A DNA stretch of 64,000 nucleotides from the NCBI GenBank assembly GCA_043228905.1, contig JBHGNT010000004.1, positions 21,824,001 to 21,888,000 on the forward strand. Reading direction: 5' to 3'. Every line of letters starts with the position of its first letter. Position 1 is the stretch's first letter. The stretch is from Azolla caroliniana. Taxonomy: Eukaryota; Polypodiophyta. The notes beneath the pieces were generated by a model that made no database searches, was not told the origin of the DNA, and saw only the letters and a program-made list of their open reading frames with translations. The position numbers and the translations under genes were made by a program. This document shows, piece by piece, positions 11,491 through 21,533 of this stretch.

Positions 11491-12025
11491 AACTCCCCCT
11501 TCACTCCGGCATGGGGTGTCTTACTAGTCCGATCCACTTTCGGCATGCATCCAGCTTGTCGAGTATCAACACTTTGGTCAGCATATCTGACCCGTTCTCG
11601 GCCGTGTGGATCTTCGTCAGCGCGAACTCCTGGTCATCTACTCTTTCCCGGATCTAGTGATACCTTCGCTGGATATGCTTCGTCCGGGAATGGTAGGCCA
11701 CATTCTTAGCAAGGTGGATGGCACTTTAACTGTCACAATAGAGTCAGTATTCATCTTGCCGGATACCGAGCTCTCCGATGAAGTCCTTCATCCATAATAT
11801 TTCCTTGCCGGCTTCCACAGCCGCCATGTACTCCGCTTCCTCTACTTCTTCTTCTGCCGGTTCGGTATCCTAACCGTAACCGGCTGGTTCCTCGAGTGCT
11901 AACAGGTCTCTTGCCGGTTGGGTCTGCTCGTCGTAGAGTCGATCCTTACCCGTCGACTCGGAGTTCATTATCTTCTTCTCCGACTCCCAGTCGGCGAGAG
12001 TCTTGTCCTCCATGAAGATAATATC
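11491..12025 (-). pseudogene. C1 RNase H C-terminus and polypurine tract
   Basis: On the minus strand it reads AEYMAAVEAGKE, HLAKNVAYHSRTKHI and KIHTAENGSDMLTK, the end of a copia RNase H, with several stops. The tract AGTGAAGGGGGAG (about 11494-11506) then meets the LTR. Upstream the reading changes directly to a linker and integrase end, so the whole RT and the first half of RNase H are deleted. Confidence 0.75.
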
Positions 12026-12309
12026 TCAACTCTGGAATGCCTTCTTGTCGACCAGGTCCCACACTCGGTAGCCGAACTCATCATCGCCGTAACCGAGGAA
12101 TATGCATGGCCGGGTCTTTGGATCTAACTTTCCTCTCCGGTCCTTAGCTACATGCACGTACGCGAGACACCCGAACACCTTCAGATGCCTATAGGATACT
12201 TCCTTACCGGTCCATACTCTCTGTGGCGTGTCTCCGTCCAAGGGTATTGAGGGTGATCTATTTATCACATATGTCGCCGTCGACAATGCCTCAGCCCAAA
12301 ACTTCTTGG
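12026..12309 (-). pseudogene. C1 integrase C-terminal part, cut by element D
   Basis: The minus-strand reading KKFWAEALSTATYVINRSPS ends in the conserved PCIFLGYG..EFGYRVWD segment of copia integrase C-termini. It matches K (about 21534-21670) and I (55690-55960). Element D begins at 12310 within KKFWAEA. Confidence 0.85.
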
Positions 12310-12791
12310 TGTCATGATATGGCAAGACTCGAACCCATGACCTTATGCTACATGGGTCGAGCTCTTGACCATTAGACTATACATTGTAATACGTAGAATA
12401 TTATTTTCATTTATGTTTTATTATAGAAAATTGATGTATATTCCAGATTTCTCTGGAACATTCTAGAAACTTTAGGAGTATTCTGTAGAACACTATAAAA
12501 GGAGGCACAAGGCATTATTTCGAACCAAATCGGTTCAACGCCAGTCTTAAGCCTCCTAGCTACTGTACATTTTCTTCATATAATATATATCTCTTCTTAT
12601 CATCACTCTCTCTCTCTCTCTCTCTCCCTCCCTCTCACTCACTCTTTCCTTCTCTCGAGAGTTCTTCACCTCTCTTAGTACTAATACTTCTTTTAGTACT
12701 AATTCCTTCTCTGTCTTCGTACTGTTCCTGACAGTTTGAACCGATTTTTCCTACCTTCTGTCTCTCTCATTTCCTACTAATCTCTTATTCC
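12310..12791 (+). repeat. Element D 5' LTR
   Basis: It starts TGTCATGATATGG and has a TATAAAA box at about 12495. It contains a (CT)n tract at 12606-12630 and several TTAGTACTAAT repeats. The shared part with the 3' copy ends at 12791; since the 3' copy is truncated, the true LTR may extend a few bases further. No TGG-type tRNA primer site is evident before the gag ATG. Confidence 0.85.
12315..12380 (-). other. tRNA-like segment in D LTR (antisense)
   Basis: The minus strand has an A-box-like TAGTCTAATGGTC and a B-box GGGTTCGAGTC about 45 bases apart. It resembles the D-arm and T-arm of a tRNA, but the acceptor stem is not formed. The same module is shorter in the 3' LTR (17540-17597). Confidence 0.6.
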
Positions 12792-12807
12792 TCTTTTCTT
12801 TCATCCC

Positions 12808-13965
12808 ATGGACACTATTAGCATTGAAGAATATCAATATGTTTTCTCGGAATTTCAATTCTTGAAAGAGAAGTTCCATGCTTTGGAACAAGAAAACCAA
12901 CGGTTGCTAGGGGATCTTCAACAAATGTCCTTAGAAAAGCAGCAAACGCAACAACAACATGGGGAACTTGCGTTACGCGTGCAACAACTCGAAGCAACCA
13001 TCGTAGCGATGCAACAACAAGGGTCCGGAACACAAGGGATTCATAAAGAACCCAAGATTGGTCTTCCCACGAAGTTCGATGGAACGTGATCGCAGTTTAG
13101 AGGGTTCCTTAACCAGGTACGATTAGTTATTCAAATGCATCCTTCTCGATATCCCACCGATGCATCACGAGTGGGTTTAGTAGGCACTTTGTTAAGTGGC
13201 TCAACGTTGGCATGGTTCGCTCCACTATTAGAAAAGGAATCTCTGTTACTCAACAATTTTGAAGAGTTTCTAGGTGAGTTTAAAGCATGTTTCGGAGATA
13301 CTGATAGCATCAGGATCGCAATCAACAAAATTCGGCGATTACGCCAAGGTGACCGTCCAGCCTCCGCATACGTTGCAGATTTTGGCCTACTCGCCGCCGA
13401 TATCCCTTGGGATGATCAAGCATTGATGGAGCAATTCCGTTATGGTTTACGCAACGACGTCAAGGATTTACTCTTGACCTTCCCCGAAGAGCCAAAGTCT
13501 TTAACAGAAGCAATCAGTCGCGCGGTGAGATGTGACAACCGCCTCTTTGAGCGACGTTCGGAACGACAACTACAGATGCCGAGGGCAAGATCAGAGCCCA
13601 CCTACGCCTCAGTGGTAGCAAGACCTTTTCCGAGGGAGTCATATAATGCGCCTCCAGCGAATACTCCGACTCCGATGGAGATTGACACTACACGTCGTCG
13701 AGGGCCATTATCCGAAGAAGAAAAGTAGCGACGCCGTACAAATCGACTATGTCTTTACTGCGGTGGACCAGGACATATTGCAATAAATTGCCCCCATAGG
13801 CCAAGAAGACAGGTAAACCAAATAGTCGCTAGTTCTAATTGTACTAAACCCGAGCCTATTTCAGTAGGGATATCTGATATTCCTAATAGTACTAATAGCC
13901 TAGATCTAGCGAACAGATTTGATGTCCTTAGTCAGTTAGAAGAAGAGTTAAACGACTAAGTCCAG
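12808..13965 (+). pseudogene. Element D Gag
   Basis: The ATG at 12808 begins MDTISIEEYQY, then a glutamine-rich coiled coil. A TGA at 13087-13089 follows FDGT, and the frame continues as SQFRGFLNQV. The capsid-like region spans about 13100-13560, with a stop at 13726-13728. A CCHC zinc knuckle CLYCGGPGHIAINC is at about 13750-13791. Total length is about 380 residues, typical of chromovirus Gag. Two in-frame stops make this copy inactive. Confidence 0.85.
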
Positions 13966-14100
13966 CCAAAATAGGAGCCGTTTGGTTGGACAGCCCTAGA
14001 TCTGTGCAGCCCATTAGTGGTTCCATTCCCTCTAAGCAAGTTAGTGATGTGTTCGTAGTCCAAGTAATAGTTAGTACTAAAAGTACATGTCCTAGCACTC

Positions 14101-14415
14101 CTAGATTCCAGAGCTAACTCTTGCTTTATGGATAAGAAATTTGCTCAAGCTTATAAGATATCCCTAAGAAAACTCCAGTGTCCAGCCTCTGTAGTAGTCA
14201 TTGATGGACGTCCCATTGCTTCCGGAAATATCATAGAAGAGTCAGAGCCCATTAATATTGTCCTAGATAACTTAGCATGTGTAGTATCGTTTAATATTAT
14301 TAGTATCCCAAAGCATCCCATAGTTTTAGGATTGCCGTGGTTCGAGTTACATAACCCAGACATAGATTGGAGAACAAGAGAAATCCGGTGTCGACAAACC
14401 CAAGGGTCAACTTAG
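14101..14415 (+). pseudogene. Element D protease region
   Basis: LDSRANSCF at 14101-14127 corresponds to the retropepsin active site D-S-G-A; the glycine codon is now arginine. The fold continues to HPIVLGLPWFELHNP, the conserved ILGxPW-type segment. A frame break separates it from RT. Confidence 0.75.
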
Positions 14416-14442
14416 AAGATGGCAACCATTTCGTTACATTAG

Positions 14443-15897
14443 TTGCGTAAAGAAGGGCGCAAGGAGGAAATGTTCCTCTTTGCAATATCAGTAAACCCCT
14501 CCAGCACCACTAAAGAAGAATCCACCGTTCAACTTCCCGAGAAGTATCGTCATTACGCCGATGTTTTCGATAAAGTACAAGCCAATACACTTCCTCATCA
14601 TCGACCGTATGATTGCCCCATCGATTTACAACCGGGAAAAGAGCCGCCATGGGGACCGATCTACAATTTGTCACCAACCGAGCTGGAAGTCCTTCGGGCC
14701 TACATAGAGGAGAATTTGGAAAATGGTTTCATTCGGCATTCGAAATCTCCAGCCGGCGCGCCCATTTTCTTCGTCAAGAAAAAGGATGGATTGCTTCGTC
14801 TCGTTGTAGATTACCGTGGCCTGAATAAGGTTACAATCAGGAATAGGTATGCTCTTCCCCTTATCTCAAGTCTTTTAGAACGGATCAATGGTGCCAGGTT
14901 CTTCACGAAGATCGACTTACGGGGAGCATATAACCTCGTACGGATTCGACCAGGAGACGAATGGAAGACCGCGTTTCGCACCAGATATGGGCACTTTGAG
15001 TATACGGTCATGCCGTTCGACCTCACTAATGCGCCGGCAGTCTTCCAGCACATGGCTAATGATATATTCGGAGATCTATTGGATGATTGTTTGATCGTCT
15101 ATTTGGATGATCTACTGGTTTATTCAAAGAACCAAGAAGAACATGATTCTCATGTACTATTAGTACTAAAACGACTTCGAGAACATGGTATGTATGCAAA
15201 GCTGGAAAAATGTAGTTTCGGGTGCAACCAAGTGGAATTTCTCGGCTACATCATTTCGTCAGAAGGCATCTCCATGGACCCAGCTAAGGTCAAAACGGTG
15301 GTAGAATGGCAGACTCCGCGTTCAGTGTGGGATGTGCAATGCTTCCTAGGCTTTGCCAATTTTTACCGGAAGTTCATACAAGATTACTCAAAGATCGTTC
15401 TACCTCTCACACAACTTACTAGGAAGGGACAACCGTTCATCTGGTTTGAAGATACGGACATGGCTTTCGAGAGTCTTAAAAAGACAGTTACATCGGCTCC
15501 AATTCTAGCTCATGTCGATCCGGAAAAACCATTCATTATCGAAGCTGATGCATCGGATTTTGCATTGGGGAGCATTCTGTCACAACAGGGGAATGATGAG
15601 AAGCTACATCCTGTGGCTTTTCACTCACGCAAGTTTGACGCCGCCGAAATCAACTGCGAAATTCATGATAAGGAGCTATTGGCAATAGTGGATTCTTTTA
15701 TGCAATGGAGGCATTTTCTGGAGGGATCCTCTCATCCGGTCACCGTATTTAGTGACCACAAGAACCTTGCCTACTTTCAGGATGCTCGTGTGTTGAATCA
15801 ATGTCAAGCTCGGTGGGCCCACTTCCTCACGCGTTTCAACTTCAAAAATACATATCGTCTGGGGAAACACCAAGGGAAGGCAGATGCATTATCATGA
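14443..15897 (+). CDS. Element D reverse transcriptase and RNase H
   Basis: An open frame of 484 codons. RT: VDYRGLNKVTIRNRYALP, FTKIDLRGAYNLVRI, MPFDLTNAPAVFQ (usual F-G-L changed to F-D-L) and the catalytic YLDD at about residue 220. RNase H: ADASDFALGSILSQ, EINCEIHDKELLAIV, VFSDHKNLAYF. It copies element RNA into DNA inside the particle. The frame ends with a stop just after KADALS, so it is separated from integrase by a mutation at 15895-15897. It is otherwise one of the best preserved polymerase domains in the window. Confidence 0.9.
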   Translation: MRKEGRKEEMFLFAISVNPSSTTKEESTVQLPEKYRHYADVFDKVQANTLPHHRPYDCPIDLQPGKEPPWGPIYNLSPTELEVLRAYIEENLENGFIRHSKSPAGAPIFFVKKKDGLLRLVVDYRGLNKVTIRNRYALPLISSLLERINGARFFTKIDLRGAYNLVRIRPGDEWKTAFRTRYGHFEYTVMPFDLTNAPAVFQHMANDIFGDLLDDCLIVYLDDLLVYSKNQEEHDSHVLLVLKRLREHGMYAKLEKCSFGCNQVEFLGYIISSEGISMDPAKVKTVVEWQTPRSVWDVQCFLGFANFYRKFIQDYSKIVLPLTQLTRKGQPFIWFEDTDMAFESLKKTVTSAPILAHVDPEKPFIIEADASDFALGSILSQQGNDEKLHPVAFHSRKFDAAEINCEIHDKELLAIVDSFMQWRHFLEGSSHPVTVFSDHKNLAYFQDARVLNQCQARWAHFLTRFNFKNTYRLGKHQGKADALS

Positions 15898-15949
15898 CGT
15901 TCGTATCTAGCACCCCGTCCCGGCGAGCCAACTTTCGATAACCAAAAAC

Positions 15950-17591
15950 AAGTCATCTTGGGACCGGCATGACTACAAGCAACACAGATCTTTGACATGC
16001 CCATGGATTCCCGCGTTACCGATACCATACGCGAAGACTTGAAGACAGATGCGTTCGCCCAAGCTATACTAGCACAAATTGATCCCTCTCGAGCGTCGTG
16101 TTCATAGTCACAACCACAAATTGATCCCTCTCGGACTATCGGCAATTCAAATACCATGATGGATTACTCTTCTTTAAAGAACTTTTGTATGTTCCTAATG
16201 GTTCTTGCCGCCTTCAAGTAGTACAAAACTGTCATGACACATATACAGCTGGGCATTTTGGTAGTACTAAAACGATACATTTAGTACAACGATCATTCTG
16301 GTGGCCCTGTATGCGACAATTTGTCGAAGATTTTGTTCGGACTTGTCATACATGCTGCAGAGCGAAAATGCCAAGGAATCATCCATATGGTTTATTAGAA
16401 CCATTACCAATTCCAAGCAAGCCGTGGCAATCCATTGCTCTAGACTTCATCACAGATTTTCCAGTCTTTAAGGGGTTCAATGCGATTCTAACGGTGGCCG
16501 ATCGATATACGAAGATGGCTCATTTCTTGCCATGTACTAAGGAGATCTCCAGTGAAGACACTACCAAAATTGTCATGCGTGAAATATGTCGGCATCATGG
16601 ACTTCCCGATAGTATCATCAGCGACCGTGGACCCCAGTTCGTGTCAAAATTCTGGAAGCACCTTTTTAACATGCTCAAGGTCACTTGTAACCTCTCCTCC
16701 GGCTACCACCCAAAAACCGACGGCCAAGCCGAACGAACCAATCAAACGCTGGAGCAGTATCTGCGGTGCTTTCTCAGCTATCATCAGGATAACTGGGCAG
16801 ATATTCTCCACTTCGCCGAATTTGCCTATAACAACTCTATCCACGCATCCACTAAAGTTACGCCATTTTATGCTTATACGGGATGTCACCCCCGGTGGTG
16901 TGTACTTGAAACCCCAGAGGTGTCCACAAATCCTTGCGTAGAGGATCGTTTGGAGAGGTTACGCAAGATACAAGTGGATTTATCTACTCATCTCCAACAA
17001 GCTCAAGAAACACACAAGGTTTATGCGGATCGTCATCGACTCCCATCTAGTTTTAACATTGGAGATCGGGTATGGCTACTCCGACGACACATCAAGACTA
17101 CTCGCCCATGCGAGAAGTTGGATTCTCGGCGATTAGGTCCCTTCCGTATTATAGGAAAGATTAATGATGTCGCTTTTCGTCTTGATCTACCTCCACAACT
17201 TCGGATACATCCGGTGTTTCATAGTTCTCTCCTTGAACCCTATCAAGAGAGCACCATCCCAGGACGTATTACAAAACCTCAAACCCCGATCGAGCTTGAA
17301 GATGGACCTCAGTACGAGGTTGCCGCCATCCTTGATTCCAAGCTTGTTCGCAACAAGCTCTACTATCTAGTCGATTGGCTAGGATATAGTCCCAACAAGC
17401 GTAGTTGGGAACCGATAGAGAATGTCACCAATGCTCGTGCTCTTCTTGAAGACTTCCATCGTCAATATCCAGACAAACCGGGTCCTCAATCCAAAACGAC
17501 TCGTTACACTCGTCGTTTTAAAGGGGGGATAGTGTCATTATATAGTAAGACTCGAACCCATGACCTTATGCTTCGAGCTCTTGACCATTAG
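15950..17591 (+). CDS. Element D integrase with chromodomain
   Basis: The main open frame is 16185-17591; a short decayed linker lies before it. The zinc-binding part has H..H and CHTCC. The catalytic D-D-E residues are visible in ALDFITDF, IISDRGPQF and DGQAERTNQ. The GPF/Y module reads LGPFRIIGKI. A C-terminal chromodomain at about residues 385-440 (YEVAAILDSK, YLVDWLGYSPNKRSWEP) keeps the aromatic residues used for binding methylated histone H3. The frame runs into the LTR. The chromodomain likely targets insertion to heterochromatin, as known for chromoviruses. Confidence 0.9.
17519..17532 (+). promoter_or_regulatory. Element D polypurine tract
   Basis: AAAGGGGGGATAG directly precedes the LTR start TGTCATTA. 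Confidence 0.8.
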
Positions 17592-17818
17592 ACTATACAT
17601 TGTAATACGTAAAATATTATTTTCATTTATGTTTTATTATAGAAAATTGATGTATATTCCAAATTTCTTTGGAACATTCTAGAAACTTCAGGAGCATTCC
17701 ATAGAACACTATAAAAGGAGGCACAAGGCATTATTTCGAACCAAATCGGTTCAACGCCAGTCTTAAGCCTCCTAGCTATTGTACATTTTCTTCATATAAT
17801 ATATATCTCTTCTTATCA

Positions 17819-17870
<52 letters not shown>

Positions 17871-18031
17871 CCTCTCACTCACTCTTTCCTTCTCTCGAGA
17901 GTTCTTCACCTCTCTTAGTACTAATACTTCTTTTAGTACTAATTCCTTCTCTGTCTTCGTACTGTTCCTGACAGTTTGAACCGATTTTTCCTACCTTCTG
18001 TTTCTCTCATTTCCTACTAATCTCTTATTCC
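17533..18031 (+). repeat. Element D 3' LTR (right end truncated)
   Basis: It matches the 5' LTR, with a longer (CT)n tract at 17820-17866 and a shorter tRNA-like module. Similarity stops at 18031, where C1 sequence resumes. Confidence 0.85.
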
Positions 18032-18370
18032 GTGTGACTTCGTGTCTACTTGACACACATCCGTATGCACCAACTCCAGTGGTGCATTACATCTCATCGG
18101 TGGCCTTGGTCGGAAGGAGGTCAAGTTTTGCTTACCGGCCAGACAATCAGTGCACTTCTCCAAGTGCATGTTCTTCACTGGAATGAGGTTGTCGTCTGCA
18201 AGCCTCTTCATCCCCTTCTTGCTCATGTGACACAACCTCTTGTGCCACAGCTCACCGCCAGTGTTGGATGCCACGTTCACTTCTTCCGGGCATAACCGGG
18301 CATTCATCAGGTACAGTGTGTTGACGTTCCGGGCCCGAGCCACAATTAGGCTCCCTTTGCTGAACTTCAT
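18032..18370 (-). pseudogene. C1 GAG-pre-integrase domain
   Basis: The minus-strand reading includes GELWHKRLCHMSKKGMKRL and CTDCLAGKQ, the GAG-pre-integrase zinc-binding domain (H..H..C..C) of copia polyproteins, ending at LVHTDVCQVDTKSH with the first catalytic Asp of integrase. Element D removed the following core. Confidence 0.85.
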
Positions 18371-18379
18371 GACACCGTT

Positions 18380-18691
18380 CTAGATGCTACCCGTGTAGCC
18401 TTCATCATCTAGCCGACCAGCTGATATCAGGTTCAGACGAACCTCCGGAACGTGTCGGACATCCTTCAGTAGCAACTTGCATCCGGTTGGTGTTGTTAGC
18501 CACACGTCTCCTATGCCGACAATTCGGCATGTACCTTGATTCCCTATCCGGACACAGCCGTGATCACCGACTGAGTAGAATGAGAAGCATTTCCAGTCCG
18601 GGGTAAGGTGGAACGACGCTCCGGAGTCTACCACCCAGGTCATCTCGTCGCCGGCCAGGTTTATCTCACTCTCCTCGGTGATGAGCATCAA
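18380..18691 (-). pseudogene. C1 protease domain
   Basis: The minus-strand reading contains WVVDSGASFHLTP, the copia aspartic protease active site (D-S-G-A). It continues through CRIVGIGDVWLTT to LKDVRHVPEVRLNLISAGR. A stop near 18378 separates it from the next domain. Confidence 0.88.
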
Positions 18692-19551
18692 CTCTTCTTC
18701 AGTTGCCGCGATTGCCGTCGTTCCCTTCCGGTCCGCCCCCTCCGGTCTTTACCGTTCCGGTTCGGGGTCCGCTTCGAATCGGTACCGTCGGTTTCCTTGT
18801 CTTTTCGGAAATGCCGACAGTTCTTTTGGAAGTGTCCCGACTTGCCACAATAGAAGCAAGTAGGCCTTCCCCTTGACTTTGACCGTGTCCCCGACTTCTC
18901 TCGGTTCTGGGGACTACGGTTTCTATGTCTTCCACGTTCCGATTCGGTAAGGAGCGCTTTGGAGTCGGAGCTCGTATCTTTATCTTTCCGACATGCCTCC
19001 TCATCTAGCAAGCTCGACTTTACTCTTGCTAGGGATAACCGTTTTCCTTCCGGCCCGGTGTTGCCCAAAGTGACAACCAACGTCTCCCAGCTATCCGGGA
19101 GGGAACCGAGCAGGAGTAGCGCTAGTACCTCATCGGCGAGAGGTACTTCCAATGAAGTTGCCTGGTGGATCAGCCCCTGGAAGGCATTCATGTGCTTCGC
19201 CATGCTGGAGCCATCTTGGTACCGGAGTCTTACTAGCTTCCGGAATACCGAAACTTGATTAACAACATTTTTGTTTTGAAACATAATGCCGATCTTCTCC
19301 CAGAGCTCATGAGCCTTGCTCTCTTCAGTGAAGTTGTTGTACAGGCTCATGTCGATGAAGCACCGTATGTACGCCGTTGTCTTCATGTGCATCACCTCCC
19401 ATATTGTGGCGTCGATCTTGTCCGGTCTCTTTTCCCCGAACTGAACCGGTAACCAAAGATCTTTAACCACGAGCATGTCCCTCATCTTCGACTTCCACAC
19501 TGAATAGTTGGAGCTGGTGAGCTTGAACATGCCGCCAAACGATTCGTCCAT
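18688..19551 (-). CDS. C1 Gag with zinc knuckle
   Basis: The minus-strand ATG at 19551 lies about 30 bases after the primer site. The 287-residue frame has a copia Gag region (NYSVWKSKMRDML, LADEVLALLLLGSLPDSW) and then a basic region. A CCHC knuckle CFYCGKSGHFQKNC is near residue 235. It shifts frame before the protease. It is nearly identical to the Gag of K and homologous to that of I. Confidence 0.9.
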   Translation of the reverse strand: MDESFGGMFKLTSSNYSVWKSKMRDMLVVKDLWLPVQFGEKRPDKIDATIWEVMHMKTTAYIRCFIDMSLYNNFTEESKAHELWEKIGIMFQNKNVVNQVSVFRKLVRLRYQDGSSMAKHMNAFQGLIHQATSLEVPLADEVLALLLLGSLPDSWETLVVTLGNTGPEGKRLSLARVKSSLLDEEACRKDKDTSSDSKALLTESERGRHRNRSPQNREKSGTRSKSRGRPTCFYCGKSGHFQKNCRHFRKDKETDGTDSKRTPNRNGKDRRGRTGRERRQSRQLKKS

Positions 19552-19566
19552 ATTCTGTGTTGTTTC

Positions 19567-19578
19567 GCTCTAATACCA
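19567..19578 (-). promoter_or_regulatory. C1 primer binding site (initiator tRNA-Met type)
   Basis: The minus strand reads TGGTATTAGAGC, two bases after the LTR end, one change from the canonical TGGTATCAGAGC. Confidence 0.9.
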
Positions 19579-19580
19579 CT

Positions 19581-20178
19581 TGACGGGAACTCAAGGCTCC
19601 TTATACGCAACGCTCGGCCACAACCGCGCTTAGAATCACACACAGAAAACGGGAAATAATGAACGACATGAATAAGAGACGAGTACGCAGGATGTTTACG
19701 TGGAAAACCCAAACTAAGGGGAAAAACCACGGCAGCCCACAGGCTGCAAACTATCACTATGTTAGAATGTACAACAGTGAGTTCACGGAGGCAACGACCT
19801 CGTGCTCACGATCCTCGCGACAGGCGGCGGTTACAACAGAGGCAACAACCTCTTTCTCTCTCTCTCTCTCTGTGTACACAGTTACGCGCTCTCTCTCTCC
19901 TTGCACCAACAAGAAAATGACAACGAACAGTAACAAAAAGTTTGCCCTAAGTCATATTTATACTAATATGACTTTTCGGTTGTTTATAGATATAGCCTCG
20001 ATGGACTCTCAGAAACATATTTACGAATATGTCTCTTCATCCGGTGAGCATTTCTCACCGGGTCTGCACCATCCGGCTCTCCGTAGCCGGGTACTCCTCA
20101 TCCGGTTTCGGCCTCGGTCGAGTTTGTTCATCGGCACTGTTCTTCTCTCTTCCATCCGGAGGGACCTGTCTCCCAACA
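19581..20178 (-). repeat. C1 5' LTR (intact)
   Basis: 598 bp, TGTTGGGAGACA...TTCCCGTCA on the minus strand. It shows the empty site of element B at about 19696. A CT microsatellite occurs at 19855-19871. Confidence 0.92.
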
Positions 20179-20250
20179 AATAGCTCATAAATTATATAAG
20201 TATAAATATAACTTAGGGCAAATGTGATGTGTGTGGTTATTATTATTGCT

Positions 20251-20287
<37 letters not shown>

Positions 20288-20513
20288 CAGAGCTAGTTTC
20301 TGTTGTAACCACTGGTAGGCGAAGATAGAGCTCGAGGTCATTGCCTCTGAGTCTCCCATTGTACCCTTCCTCTCTCATAGTGATAGTTGGAGCCCATGGT
20401 TAGTCCCGATTAGGGTTTTCCACGTTAACATCTTGTGCCGTCTTATTTCTATTTTCTGTTTTTCTTCCATTGAGTGATTGAGACTCGGTTGTGGCCAAGC
20501 ACTATTCCGCACA
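20179..20513 (+). repeat. Element I 5' LTR (left end cut by C1)
   Basis: It is similar in layout to the C1 LTR (CTTAGGGCAAA, CATAGTGATAGTT, CGGTTGTGGCC) but diverged, with a (GA)n tract at 20253-20285. The primer site TGGTATTAGAGC follows at 20517-20528. The missing left part should lie left of 6282 but was not clearly recognised. Confidence 0.75.
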
Positions 20514-20528
20514 AACTGGTATTAGAGC

Positions 20529-21494
20529 ATGGAAGATCCATTCGATAGCATGTTCAAGCTCACCGGCTCCAACTACCCAGTATGGAAGTCGAAGATGAGG
20601 GACATGTTGGTGGTCAAAGATCTTTGCCTACCGGTATAGTTTGGGGACAAAAGACCGGACAAGATCGATGCCGCTACCTGGGAGGTAATGCAGATGAAAA
20701 CGATGACATACATTCGATGCTTCATCAACATGACCTTGTACAATAACTTTAATGAAGAGAACAAGGCCAATGAGCTCTGGGAGAAGATTGGCATGATGTT
20801 GGAGAACAAGAACGTCGCAAATAAGGTCTCAGTATTCCAGAAGATAGTGAGGCCCCGGTATCAAGATAGCGCTAGCATGGTAGAGCATATGAACGCCTTC
20901 CAAGGGCTGATAAACCAGACTACCTCACTCGAAGTACCGTTAGCCGACGAGGTACTGACACAGTTATTGCTCAGATCCCTTCCGGATAGCTGGGAGATGT
21001 TGGTTGTCACTTTGGGCAATGCTAGATAGGAAGGAAAGAACTTATCCTTGGCGAGAGTGAAGTCAAGCCTGCTAAACGAAGAAGCTTGCGGGAAGGATCG
21101 GGAGTTTGGAATTGATCCGAAGGCCTTGGTTACGGAAGATGACCACAACTGAGGAAGAGGCCAGAATCGGAGTCCCCAGAACCGGGATAAGTCAGGGATG
21201 AGGTTGAAGTCAAGGGGGAGGTCCACTTGCTTTTATTGTGGAAAGTTGGGGCACTTCCAGAAGAATTGCTAACATTTCCGGAAAGAAAAAGGAACCGACA
21301 ATGCAGACTCGAAGAATGGTCCAGACCAGAGAAGTTTGGATCGGAAAGGAACGATGACAATCACGACAAGCAAAGAAGAACTGTTCCTGATCACCGAGGA
21401 AAATGAGTTGCACCTTGTCAACGATGAGATGACATGGGTGGCCGACTTTGGAGCGTCATTCCACCTGACCCCTGACCGGAAGTGCTTCTCATCC
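20529..21494 (+). pseudogene. Element I Gag and start of protease
   Basis: The ATG at 20529 follows the primer site directly (MEDPFDSMFKLTGSNY). Stops occur at about 20637 and 21027, and later. The best open part is 20688-21029. A knuckle CFYCGKLGHFQKNC is at about 21232. The protease motif reads WVADFGASFHLTP, so the catalytic D-S-G has become D-F-G. It is cut at 21494 by J. Confidence 0.85.
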
Positions 21495-21533
21495 TGTTGA
21501 GATATCAAGCTCAACTAGTTTAATCTAGTTAGT
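21495..21533 (+). repeat. Element J 5' LTR, left fragment
   Basis: TGTTGAGATATCAAGC to TTAGTC, identical to the start of the 3' LTR. About 60 bases of the LTR that should follow are missing at the K junction. Confidence 0.9.

Larger units (their letters stand above)
12310..18031 (+). mobile_element. Element D: Ty3 chromovirus (chromodomain integrase), Tcn1-like type
   Basis: The order is LTR, gag, protease, RT-RNase H, integrase with C-terminal chromodomain, polypurine tract, LTR. Most domains are nearly full length with few stops. The Gag (FDGT..QFRGFLNQV, AWFAPLLEK) and the RT/integrase wording resemble the chromoviruses of fungi and of non-seed plants more than CRM/Reina/Tekay/Galadriel types; this lineage call is by memory of the families. 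It sits in the C1 integrase. The right junction lacks about 330 bp of C1 found in the K copy (21670-21990), and no duplication is seen, so a deletion removed the right end of the D LTR and adjoining C1 sequence. Confidence 0.88.
6282..20178 (-). mobile_element. Element C1: Ty1/copia retrotransposon, minus strand, interrupted by B and D
   Basis: Two LTRs of equal size (598 bp once B is removed) bound a copia internal region read on the minus strand: gag, protease, GAG-pre-integrase, integrase, then an RNase H remnant next to the left LTR. The RT domain is missing between 11880 and 12020. Flanks are GATAG (6277-6281) and AATAG (20179-20183), a 5-bp duplication with one change. The tRNA-Met-type primer site lies at 19567-19578. 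B sits in the left LTR and D in the integrase region. The family is the same as K and close to I. Confidence 0.88.
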
